Source of the DNA: Bacteroidia bacterium | Lineage (GTDB): Bacteria > Bacteroidota > Bacteroidia > NS11-12g > UBA9320 | Length of the DNA stretch: 64,000 nt | Reading direction: 5' to 3' | Assembly: GCA_020849295.1 (NCBI GenBank) | Contig: JADLGN010000054.1 | Coordinates: forward strand, 1-64,000 | Shown here: positions 54,650-63,139 of the stretch, in pieces | Numbering within the stretch: the first letter of the stretch is position 1 | Layout of the letters: every line of letters begins with the position of its first letter | Position numbers and translations under genes: made by a program | The notes under the pieces: generated by a model | Seen by the model: the letters and a program-made list of their open reading frames with translations, nothing else | The model's database searches: none | Told to the model about the DNA's origin: nothing

Positions 54650-57011
54650 TGATAAAGCAAAATTAATAATATTTGGTCTTTTTATATTGACCATATTTGC
54701 TTCATGCAATGTATTTAAATTTGTGCCTGATAACAAATCATTGGTTGATGCTAACAGAATAAAACTTGATAAAAAAGTAAAAATTGATGAGTTAAAGGAG
54801 CAAATTACATTAGTGCCAAACCGTAAAATGCTTTTGGTAGTTAAATTCAATCTTTGGTCGTATTACATAGGCAATAAACTTTTTCCACGCGATACTATAA
54901 AAAGTAAAATTGGCAGAAAAATAAAATATCTACTAGTAGAAACTATTGGCGAAAAACCAATATATCTCGATAGTAATTTATTAAAAAAATCTTCAAATAA
55001 TTTGCATAACTACTTATTTCAAAAAGGATATTTTTATAATAATGTTTCATATAAAGTAAATACATATTTAAAACGCTCAATAATTAATTACAACATAACT
55101 CTTGGACCTACATATTCAATAAAAAGTATAGCATATAATGGTTCAGATATGTTGCTTGACCAGGCAGTAAATAATTATGCATCAAAATCTCTAATAAAAC
55201 AAGGCGATATAGTAGATTATGAAAAATTAACAAATGAATTAAACAGAATTACAAATGAATTCAGAAATGACGGATTTTATTATTTTAATAAATCGTTTAT
55301 AGAAATAGAAATTGATACCGGAGGACATAATAAAATGGCAAATATTAGCTACAATATTTCTAACCCGGGTGAAATAAAAATTGCCAGAAGACAAACTATA
55401 CAAAAAGTAGTTGTAGAAATGAATTTTAAACAAAGATTTGGAAGACGCGATACCTTGAAGTACGAAAAAGTTCATTATCTTTTCAACGGATACAATATAA
55501 AACCAAATATTATAAATCGCTCTGTATTATTAAAACCAGGTAATCTTTTTTCGCAAACTGATTTAGAAAATACATATAAAAAAATAATTGGTCTGGGATT
55601 ATTCAAATCAGTTATTATACGTGTTTTGCCATACAGTTACGACTCTGCCAATAGGCTAACTGTTCATATTAGCCTAACGCCAAGTGCAAAATATGAATAT
55701 ACTATAGAGCCTCAAGTTCTAATTTCTGAAAGGCAAACAGACCTTATAAAAGACAATAATCAAAGAAATTACGGCTTAGCATTTTCTTTTATATTCAATA
55801 ACAAAAATGTATTGAGAAATGCAGAAGATTTTAATATAAGATACAAACTTGCAACCGAAACACAATTTGGAGGCACTAATAAAGGAGTTCCTGTAGAAAT
55901 TTTTGGGAAAAAATTTTATGCAGGAAACTATGAAAGCAACCTTACATTCGAATTACTATATCCAAAATTGATAGCCTTTAGAAAAATTGATTTGAATAAA
56001 AAATTAAAACAAAATCGTACATCAATAAATGTAAATTATCTTGTTGAAATAAATACTAATTACAAACGACGCTCAATACCAATAAACTTAACTTATAGAA
56101 CATTTTACGAAACAAGAAATAAAAACAGCCTGTATCTGGATTATTCGCCAATTCAACTAAGTTTTAATAACTCTGACCTAAAACCTGAATTTATCAAAAA
56201 GTTTAATAATTCTTATGATAGTTTCAGGCTCGTTACAACTTTTCGAAATTATATTAAACCATCTCAGCAGTTTTCAATTGTATTCAACAATAAAAACAAA
56301 AACAAGTACAGATACTGGGCTGTAAGAAGCAATATTTTTGAGCTTTCGGGCAATTTGTTGAACTTATCATATAATTTATTTTTTGATAGTAAATCTAAAG
56401 AAAAAATGTTTTTGGGATTACCATATTTTCAATATGCAAGAAGCGAAGTTGATGCAGTAAGGTACCTTGTATTTGACAAAAACAAATCTTTGGTACTAAG
56501 AGTAAATATAGGAATTGGCAAAGCTTATGGAAACTCTAAAATGATGCCATTTGAGAGGCAGTTTTTTGTTGGAGGCAGTAATAGCTTAAGAGCATGGCGC
56601 CCCAGAGTTCTTGGACCGGGGTTATTCAACGATACAAAAACTTACCAAATAGACAAAACCGGAGATTTAATGCTAGTAAATAATGCCGAATTTCGCTTTG
56701 CTGTTGCACCAGGAGCAATTGACGGAGCGTTTTTTATTGATGCAGGAAATATTTGGTATTTGAATGACAGTACAAAAAATGAAACCAAGTTTCAGTTTAA
56801 GACCTTTTATAAACAGCTTGCCGTAAACACAGGCATAGGACTTAGATTTGATTTGGAGTTTTTCAAAATCAGAGTAGATTGGGGAATTCCGTTACATGAC
56901 CCTTCAGAGCCAAAAGACCAGCGATGGGTTATAAAAGATGTATTTACTAAAAGATGGTTTTTTGACCGAACTGTACTAAATGCAGCTATAGGATTGCCAT
57001 TCGAGTTTTAA
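54642..57011 (+). CDS. tamL: TamL-type outer-membrane assembly lipoprotein
   Basis: I prefer GTG 54642 to the track's TTG 54609, because it gives a compact lipoprotein signal peptide 'MSIDKAKLIIFGLFILTIFASC' with a lipobox cysteine. The protein (about 789 residues) has POTRA-like repeats in its first half ('LLKKSSNNLHNYLFQKGYFYN', 'LENTYKKIIGLGLFKSVIIRV') and a BamA/TamA-type barrel with the conserved 'FVGGSNSLRAWRPRVLGPG'. A lipidated TamA homologue, TamL, is known in Bacteroidota and works with TamB in envelope assembly. tamB is not adjacent here. The 5' end overlaps the divergent trmH frame by 8 nt. Confidence 0.85.
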   Translation: MSIDKAKLIIFGLFILTIFASCNVFKFVPDNKSLVDANRIKLDKKVKIDELKEQITLVPNRKMLLVVKFNLWSYYIGNKLFPRDTIKSKIGRKIKYLLVETIGEKPIYLDSNLLKKSSNNLHNYLFQKGYFYNNVSYKVNTYLKRSIINYNITLGPTYSIKSIAYNGSDMLLDQAVNNYASKSLIKQGDIVDYEKLTNELNRITNEFRNDGFYYFNKSFIEIEIDTGGHNKMANISYNISNPGEIKIARRQTIQKVVVEMNFKQRFGRRDTLKYEKVHYLFNGYNIKPNIINRSVLLKPGNLFSQTDLENTYKKIIGLGLFKSVIIRVLPYSYDSANRLTVHISLTPSAKYEYTIEPQVLISERQTDLIKDNNQRNYGLAFSFIFNNKNVLRNAEDFNIRYKLATETQFGGTNKGVPVEIFGKKFYAGNYESNLTFELLYPKLIAFRKIDLNKKLKQNRTSINVNYLVEINTNYKRRSIPINLTYRTFYETRNKNSLYLDYSPIQLSFNNSDLKPEFIKKFNNSYDSFRLVTTFRNYIKPSQQFSIVFNNKNKNKYRYWAVRSNIFELSGNLLNLSYNLFFDSKSKEKMFLGLPYFQYARSEVDAVRYLVFDKNKSLVLRVNIGIGKAYGNSKMMPFERQFFVGGSNSLRAWRPRVLGPGLFNDTKTYQIDKTGDLMLVNNAEFRFAVAPGAIDGAFFIDAGNIWYLNDSTKNETKFQFKTFYKQLAVNTGIGLRFDLEFFKIRVDWGIPLHDPSEPKDQRWVIKDVFTKRWFFDRTVLNAAIGLPFEF
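54658..54665 (-). promoter_or_regulatory. -7 box for trmH inside tamL
   Basis: The minus strand reads TAATTTTG, its G 8 nt from the trmH ATG. It sits within the signal-peptide codons of tamL. The position supports the shorter trmH start. Confidence 0.5.
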
Positions 57012-57058
57012 TTTTTGATTAAAAATGTCAAATAGTTAAAATCATAATTCCAATAAAT

Positions 57059-57066
57059 TAATTTTG
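57059..57066 (+). promoter_or_regulatory. -7 box for lysA
   Basis: TAATTTTG matches TAnnTTTG and ends 7 nt before the lysA ATG, so the leader should be very short. Confidence 0.5.
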
Positions 57067-57073
57067 CAAAATA

Positions 57074-58303
57074 ATGCAATTAGTTAAAAACAGATATCAA
57101 TTAGGAGGAGTAGATTTACTTGAAGTAGCCAATCAATTCGGCACACCACTTTATGTTTATGATGCTGAAACTATAAAAAGACAATATAACAAACTTAATG
57201 AAGCTTTCGAAGGTGTTGATTTAAAAATAAAATATGCTTGCAAAGCACTAAACAATATAAATATAATAAAATACCTTAAAAGCCTTGGTTCTGGTCTTGA
57301 TACTGTATCTATTCAGGAAGTAGAACTTGGGCTTAAAGCAGGATACAAACCTGATGAAATATTATTTACCCCAAACTGTGTTGATTTCAATGAAATAATT
57401 AATGCAGTAAACTATGGAGTAGCTATAAATATTGATAATATTTCAATACTAGAGCAATTCGGACATGACTTTGGCAATAAAGTAGAATGTTGTATTAGAA
57501 TAAATCCACACATTATGGCTGGAGGAAATAGCCATATTTCAGTAGGACATATTGATTCTAAATTTGGAATATCAATATATCAATTGCCTTTGATTGACAG
57601 AATTGTTAAAAATAATAAAATAAAAGTAACAGGTCTGCACATGCACACAGGTAGCGATATTTTAGATGCAGATGTTTTTCTAAGAGGAGCAGATTTATTA
57701 TTTGATGCTGCTTCACATTTCCCTGATTTGAAATATCTTGATTTTGGTTCGGGCTTTAAAGTAGCTTATAAAGAAGGCGACATTACTACTGATATTCATA
57801 GAATAGGTAAAAAAATAACTAGCAATTTCAATAAATTTTGTAAAAATTATGGAAGAAAGCTTGAATTATGGTTTGAACCCGGAAAATTTCTTGTAAGCGA
57901 AGCAGGCGTATTTCTTGTAAAAGTAAATGTTGTAAAGCAAACACTTTCTACAGTATTTGCTGGAGTAAACAGTGGTCAAAACCACCTATTAAGACCAAAA
58001 CTATACGATGCATATCATAACATTACAAACATAAGTAATACAAAAAGCACTAAAAGAATATATTCGGTAGTTGGCTATATATGCGAAACCGATACACTCG
58101 GATACGACCGCAAATTAAGCGAAATAAAAGAAGGCGATATTCTTGCAATTCAAAATGCCGGCGCTTACGGATATACAATGAGTTCTAATTACAACAGCCG
58201 TCCGCGTCCTGCCGAAGTTTTTATAATTAATAACGAAGCCAAATTAATAAGAAACCGCGAAACATCTGATGATTTGCTCAGACACCAAATAGATGTTATT
58301 TAA
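57074..58303 (+). CDS. lysA: Diaminopimelate decarboxylase
   Basis: LysA makes L-lysine from meso-diaminopimelate, a fold-III PLP enzyme. In this 409-residue protein the PLP lysine lies in 'KYACKALNN', and 'GLHMHTGSDI', 'YLDFGSGFKV', 'WFEPGKFLV' and 'ICETDTLGYDR' line the active site. 'GAYGYTMSSNYNSRPRPAEV' is the C-terminal signature. No other lysine genes are nearby. It is followed by the convergent cytochrome gene with a 52-nt gap. Confidence 0.96.
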   Translation: MQLVKNRYQLGGVDLLEVANQFGTPLYVYDAETIKRQYNKLNEAFEGVDLKIKYACKALNNINIIKYLKSLGSGLDTVSIQEVELGLKAGYKPDEILFTPNCVDFNEIINAVNYGVAINIDNISILEQFGHDFGNKVECCIRINPHIMAGGNSHISVGHIDSKFGISIYQLPLIDRIVKNNKIKVTGLHMHTGSDILDADVFLRGADLLFDAASHFPDLKYLDFGSGFKVAYKEGDITTDIHRIGKKITSNFNKFCKNYGRKLELWFEPGKFLVSEAGVFLVKVNVVKQTLSTVFAGVNSGQNHLLRPKLYDAYHNITNISNTKSTKRIYSVVGYICETDTLGYDRKLSEIKEGDILAIQNAGAYGYTMSSNYNSRPRPAEVFIINNEAKLIRNRETSDDLLRHQIDVI

Positions 58304-58355
58304 AAAAAAAAATTGATACTGAATTTAAAAAAGTAAATTTATCAAAATTAAGTAA

Positions 58356-60257
58356 TCACTTTTCAGACTCTATAAATTTATTTAATACAACATTACTCGG
58401 TTCTTTTTCAATTATAATCTTTGCAAAAAAAACCGCTTTTACTTTGTTGTTTAAAGAAAAATAGTAGTCAAACAAATTTTTAAGAACGGGCAAAAAATCA
58501 GGATTTGTATTATACGATCGCATGTAATATGAAAAAGCAAGGCTATTATTTCCTAATTTAAAATTCATAAATCCCAAATCATTTAATGCCATAGTATGTT
58601 TGGGATTTAGGCTTATAACTTGTTTTAAAATTTCTTCCTGAGCAGAATTTTTATTTAAATTTTGTTTAATTTCACTAAGTTTATATAAAAATTCAAAATT
58701 GTCTGACTTCTGTTTTATTGCTTTTTGTAAATAATTCTCGGCATTTACCCATTGCTTTGTATTTATATAAGATTGGGCAATACGATAATTTGTCCATGCG
58801 TCAGCATTTTTAATTTTTTCGGCAATTTTTGTTATCTTTTTATACTCGCCTTTTAAAAACAAGTAATGAATTTCTAATTCTTCGTTTGATTTTTTATCGA
58901 GAATATTTCGTGCATTTTTCAGGTAAATTTCTTTTGAATCAAATTTTTCATAATAGGTTAAATATGCTCTGATTAAATTTTCATCTTCAGGTTTGGGATT
59001 ATTAACACAATACAAACCTACAACTTCTGGTTTGTTAGCAATATTTGATTTTTCAATTTTTTTTCTGATGTAATGGTCGTGTATCTGAACATGTGGAATA
59101 TCGCTGGTGCCGCTGCCGGGCAAATGACACTTAATGCAATTGTAGTTTTCTTTTATAAGAATATTAATATCATTACTGCACTTTGAGTCTGTATTATGAC
59201 ATTTTTTACATGCAGAATTAAAACTTTCGTTTTTGGTTTCCTTTACTGTAATATGAGGGTTATGGCAAGTAATACAAGTAAGTTTTGCATTTGAGTTTTT
59301 ATTGTTTGACTTTATAAAACATTGGCTTTTTTGTAATCTTTGTGCATGTGAAGCCATTATAAATTCTGATTCATTGCCTGCTTTAAATTCTGGCATATAC
59401 ACTTCATAAAAATCTGACAATTTCATTCCTGGCTTAAACTGTAAAAAACTTTTATTTTTTTTCAATACAGCGTTACCTTGCAAATGGCATCTTTGGCATA
59501 CATCTACTTGTTTTTGCCATTCAAGTTTAGAAGGATTAACTATTGTACGGTCTATTCCATTTTTACTTTTTATTGATTTACCGCTTTTATGAATATTTAC
59601 ATGCAATTCTCCTGGTCCATGACATCTTTCGCAATCTATCCCATCTCCAATTTTTAAAAATTTATATTCGTCAGTATTACTCATTGCAGGCATTGCATTA
59701 TGACAACTCATACATTCATCATTTATTATTCTTGTAAATCTTGAATTTCTACCTTTTTCAAAACCCGGCGGCAAATCCCATTTTCCAGTCTGTGTGTACC
59801 AAGTTAAAGGTGCTTGATAAATATACCCGTTTCTAAAAATCAAATGAGAATTAGTATGCTGCCCTGAACCTATTATAAAATCAATTTTTTCAGTTTGTTT
59901 ATATACAGTATCAGAATTTTTAAGTCGATACTCCATAATATACAATTCGTTATTTTTCAAAAAAGGCATATAATTCATATTGATTGACGAATCATAAATT
60001 ATATGATTAGTTATAAAATCAGCAGCACTTTTTTGTTTGGTGGCTTTGTGAAATGACTGCCCCATTCCGGTTTTAATAAAAGTTTTGTACTTGTCATAGT
60101 GACAACTTTTGCAAGTATTTATTCCAACATAATTAACAGTATCGCTATGGTTTAGGTAAAATTCGGCTTCACTGTTTTTTTTAATATTACATGAATAAAA
60201 CTGTAATGAAAAAATTATAAATAAATTAATGAATGTATGTTTTCCTGAAAAAAACAT
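58356..60257 (-). CDS. Heptaheme c-type cytochrome with TPR domain
   Basis: This is a 633-residue predicted lipoprotein ('FIIFSLQFYSC' lipobox). Seven CxxCH haem-binding motifs are present in the first ~400 residues: CKSCH, CMSCH, CERCH, CQRCH, CITCH, CKKCH and CIKCH, as in the cytochrome c-554/multihaem nitrite-reductase-like group. The C-terminal ~170 residues form TPR repeats ('NAENYLQKAIKQ', 'ALNDLGFMNFKLGNNSLAFSYYMRSYNTNPDFLPVL'). It probably moves electrons in the periplasm or at the cell surface, with partners unknown. It ends the ddl-PASTA-T9SS-rhodanese-cytochrome cluster, 9 nt after rhodanese. Confidence 0.88.
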   Translation of the reverse strand: MFFSGKHTFINLFIIFSLQFYSCNIKKNSEAEFYLNHSDTVNYVGINTCKSCHYDKYKTFIKTGMGQSFHKATKQKSAADFITNHIIYDSSINMNYMPFLKNNELYIMEYRLKNSDTVYKQTEKIDFIIGSGQHTNSHLIFRNGYIYQAPLTWYTQTGKWDLPPGFEKGRNSRFTRIINDECMSCHNAMPAMSNTDEYKFLKIGDGIDCERCHGPGELHVNIHKSGKSIKSKNGIDRTIVNPSKLEWQKQVDVCQRCHLQGNAVLKKNKSFLQFKPGMKLSDFYEVYMPEFKAGNESEFIMASHAQRLQKSQCFIKSNNKNSNAKLTCITCHNPHITVKETKNESFNSACKKCHNTDSKCSNDINILIKENYNCIKCHLPGSGTSDIPHVQIHDHYIRKKIEKSNIANKPEVVGLYCVNNPKPEDENLIRAYLTYYEKFDSKEIYLKNARNILDKKSNEELEIHYLFLKGEYKKITKIAEKIKNADAWTNYRIAQSYINTKQWVNAENYLQKAIKQKSDNFEFLYKLSEIKQNLNKNSAQEEILKQVISLNPKHTMALNDLGFMNFKLGNNSLAFSYYMRSYNTNPDFLPVLKNLFDYYFSLNNKVKAVFFAKIIIEKEPSNVVLNKFIESEK

Positions 60258-60266
60258 AATAAAATT

Positions 60267-60569
60267 TTAGCAAAACTTACTTTGCCAATCGAGCATCCCT
60301 CCTACAAGATTTTTAACATTTGAAAATCCTTGTTTAGTAAGAAAATCAGTAGCTGCGGCACTTCTGGCTCCAGAACGGCAATGTATAACAATTTCCATGT
60401 CTCTGTATTTTTCTATTTCGGCAAGAGATTCTTTTAGGTTGCCAAGTGGTATTAATATTCCGTTTATATTAAATTCATCGTATTCGTAAAGCTCTCTTAC
60501 ATCAATAATAATTGGTGGGGTTCCTTTATCTATTCTGTCTTTGAGTTCTTCGGAGCTTATTGTTTGCAT
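60267..60569 (-). CDS. Rhodanese-domain sulfurtransferase
   Basis: This is a single-domain rhodanese of 100 residues without a signal peptide. 'PPIIIDVRELYEYDEFNINGILIPLGNL' is the conserved first half; the active-site loop is 'IVIHCRSGARSA', with the catalytic cysteine intact. It may carry persulfide sulfur or have a signalling role; the acceptor is not known. It lies 4 nt after the T9SS gene and 9 nt before the cytochrome, so the three are probably cotranscribed. Confidence 0.92.
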   Translation of the reverse strand: MQTISSEELKDRIDKGTPPIIIDVRELYEYDEFNINGILIPLGNLKESLAEIEKYRDMEIVIHCRSGARSAAATDFLTKQGFSNVKNLVGGMLDWQSKFC

Positions 60570-60573
60570 AATT

Positions 60574-62454
60574 TTACTGCAATTTAATTATTTTTCCTGT
60601 AAAAGATTTTCCATTCATTAAATTTACTTGGACTGTATAAACACCTCCCGTAAGTTTATCTACACTAATTTCATTTTCATTTGTAACAAACAACAATCTG
60701 CCGGTATTATCAAATATTTTTACATTCAAAATTTTATTTGGGCTTTCAATATTAACTATATCAATAGCTGGATTTGGGTAAATTTTTATTTTATCATCTG
60801 CTGTATTTATAATTTTTGCTGAGCCGTAAATAACCTTTTTGCCTATATATGGTCTTATCATAAGGGCACCTTTAAAAGATACCGATTGCCAGTTGCCTCT
60901 ATCTGCCCAAAACAGATTGTTACTCGATTCTGTCTGATGATATCCGTTGTTTATATCGTAACCCACATCAAGATGATAATTTCCTGTTTGTTCCCATCCA
61001 ATATAAAATTCGCCTTTTGGCAATAATATTGGGGTATCAAGATAAAAAATATGGAAACCATTTACTGAATCAGTAAATTTTGGAGTTTGGTCGTAAATTA
61101 CAAATAGTTCTTCATCATTATTTCTGCCTTTGCCTGTTTCAGTTATTTTTTGCCAGCCTTTTACGTCAAATCTTATATTTTTTGAACTACTCACCGATTG
61201 ATTAAAAAACATACCGACAGCCCACAGTGTATCGCTCTTTGTAAGGTTAAATTTATAGGCAATTGCTCCTTTGTAATAAGGGTCAATTACGTCATCATTG
61301 TAGCCAAAACCATATTCTGCTGTTCCATCGTCGTAGGCATAGCAACTTCCGAACTCTTGGTAAACAGTAATTTTGTCGTTTGCCGGATATAAGGTTGAAA
61401 AGTTGGCATCTATTATCTGATACTCTCTTTTTATCTTAAAAATTATATCTGTTATTTTATTAAATGAAAATTTTGCAAATCGTCTTTTGGCATTATTTTG
61501 AGGAAGTATATTGGCAGAATTACTTAAAAAATTGGTTGATATAATTATATTTCCATTTACAGATTCAGTGTGTTTTGCCTGTATATTCATACCATTTTTA
61601 TAAAGGTTTGCAGCATAAAAAAATATTGAATCTGATGATTGTGCAACAGAGTCGGCAAGATAATGGCTGTAGGGCATTTGGCTGTAATTTTTCAATAATG
61701 AACTTGGTTTGCTCTGAATTGAAAAATCTTCATAATAGCTTTGGTTTGTCTTTCTATTTTTATCAAGATGTACATAGTCTATATGCCATTGATTGGTATT
61801 GCCTGTACGTCGCGAAAAATTAATAAACCTGAATTGAAACCCATTAATAAAATATTTTGACTCAACAAATGCTATACTTTTAAATATAAATGGAGTAAGT
61901 GTTCCGCCTGTGGCTTTCCAAACTGTATTCCAATTATCATTGATTTCTTTAAATTGTAATATTATAGAATCTTTTGAGTCTGAAGGGTCGCCATTGCCCT
62001 GACGCTGATAAAAAAAACTGAAAACAAATGAATCGGCTAAACTATATAACTTTCCACTTGAATCATGCAAATTAATATTGAGTGAAAGCAAGGTATCGCA
62101 AGCACCCCAAGCAAAACCACTCAACTCACTGTATGGATTTCCGTTTTCGTCTAAATCGTCAAATGTGGCTACCCCGTAACTTGGCGGATTAATTGGGAAA
62201 TCACTATTTATAAATACATAGTTTGTTTTCCATTTTGAAGAGTCAGGATAAACATTTGTACTAACAAAATCGTCTAAAAAAGGCAAACCCAACGTATCTT
62301 GTTTCCCCCATTTAAATTGTTTTGAGTTATAATTCCACTTTGTATGATTTCTTTGATATTGTTTTATTGTATTATTTGATGATTTTCTCAATACAGGCTG
62401 AGCAAAACCGTAATTAAATAATATTAAAATGGCTGTAAAAAATGCTATTCTCAA
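60574..62454 (-). CDS. T9SS cargo protein of unknown function
   Basis: This is a 626-residue exported protein. The signal peptide 'IAFFTAILILFNYGFAQ' is clear. The mature part is beta-rich with many Asn, Ser and Tyr residues; motifs such as 'FLDDFVSTNVYPDSSKW' and 'ILLPKGEFYIGWEQTG' recur in Bacteroidota surface proteins without assigned function. The T9SS sorting domain is at the end ('KIYPNPAIDIVNIESP', 'KLTGGVYTVQVNLMNGKSFTGKIIKLQ'). It is 23 nt after the PASTA gene. Confidence 0.85.
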   Translation of the reverse strand: MRIAFFTAILILFNYGFAQPVLRKSSNNTIKQYQRNHTKWNYNSKQFKWGKQDTLGLPFLDDFVSTNVYPDSSKWKTNYVFINSDFPINPPSYGVATFDDLDENGNPYSELSGFAWGACDTLLSLNINLHDSSGKLYSLADSFVFSFFYQRQGNGDPSDSKDSIILQFKEINDNWNTVWKATGGTLTPFIFKSIAFVESKYFINGFQFRFINFSRRTGNTNQWHIDYVHLDKNRKTNQSYYEDFSIQSKPSSLLKNYSQMPYSHYLADSVAQSSDSIFFYAANLYKNGMNIQAKHTESVNGNIIISTNFLSNSANILPQNNAKRRFAKFSFNKITDIIFKIKREYQIIDANFSTLYPANDKITVYQEFGSCYAYDDGTAEYGFGYNDDVIDPYYKGAIAYKFNLTKSDTLWAVGMFFNQSVSSSKNIRFDVKGWQKITETGKGRNNDEELFVIYDQTPKFTDSVNGFHIFYLDTPILLPKGEFYIGWEQTGNYHLDVGYDINNGYHQTESSNNLFWADRGNWQSVSFKGALMIRPYIGKKVIYGSAKIINTADDKIKIYPNPAIDIVNIESPNKILNVKIFDNTGRLLFVTNENEISVDKLTGGVYTVQVNLMNGKSFTGKIIKLQ

Positions 62455-62477
62455 TTTATTTTTTTATTAAATAATTT

Positions 62478-63113
62478 TCAATTATCAATTCCTTCAACAT
62501 CTGATTTTTCTAACAATGGGTCTTCAGGTTCTGTTATATCTGAAGTATCTGTAGCGTTGTTACCTATCATCACTCCTATTATCAAATCTATTTTAGATTT
62601 TCTTTTTATTTTCGTTCCTGGTTCTATTCTGCTTCCTCTGTACAATTGCTCAAAAACAGGTTTATCATTTTCTGATGTTATAGATGGATCTGGCTGTGGC
62701 GTAATTTCACCTAAAACCAAGCCCTTGTTTTCTAAAGTTTTTTCGGCTTGTTCGAGTGACATTTTTCCTGCAATTTCTGGCATTTCTACTTCTGGTATAT
62801 CTAAAGAGTTTACTGTAAGATAAATTTTTCTGCCTCGTTTTACTTTGTTCATTGCAATTGGCATTTGCTCTGTAACAAAGTATTTTGGGATATTTTCATC
62901 ATAAACAGAATCTACTATTATATACTCAAGTTCGTTTTCGTTAAGTTTATCTATGGCTTTTTTTATATCCATACCTGTTACCTTTGGTACATCTACAGTT
63001 TGCCCTTTGCGTGTATAAATATTTATTGCAAAAAACATGATTACAAAAATCACTACTAACACCAAAAGCATTAATAATAAATTTTTTACAACCACCCAAA
63101 TACCTTTAAACAT
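62478..63113 (-). CDS. Membrane-anchored PASTA-domain protein
   Basis: This 211-residue protein has one N-terminal membrane helix ('LLLMLLVLVVIFVIMFFAI') and at least two PASTA repeats: 'VDVPKVTGMDIKKAIDKL' and 'VEMPEIAGKMSLEQAEKTLENKG'. The tail is acidic. No kinase domain is attached, unlike PASTA kinases of Gram-positive bacteria. PASTA domains can bind cell-wall peptide or beta-lactams. The gene is 26 nt after ddl, which fits a cell-wall role, and the ddl-PASTA pairing is common in Bacteroidota. Confidence 0.88.
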   Translation of the reverse strand: MFKGIWVVVKNLLLMLLVLVVIFVIMFFAINIYTRKGQTVDVPKVTGMDIKKAIDKLNENELEYIIVDSVYDENIPKYFVTEQMPIAMNKVKRGRKIYLTVNSLDIPEVEMPEIAGKMSLEQAEKTLENKGLVLGEITPQPDPSITSENDKPVFEQLYRGSRIEPGTKIKRKSKIDLIIGVMIGNNATDTSDITEPEDPLLEKSDVEGIDN

Positions 63114-63139
63114 TTAAAATTAATTTTTTACAATATTAA

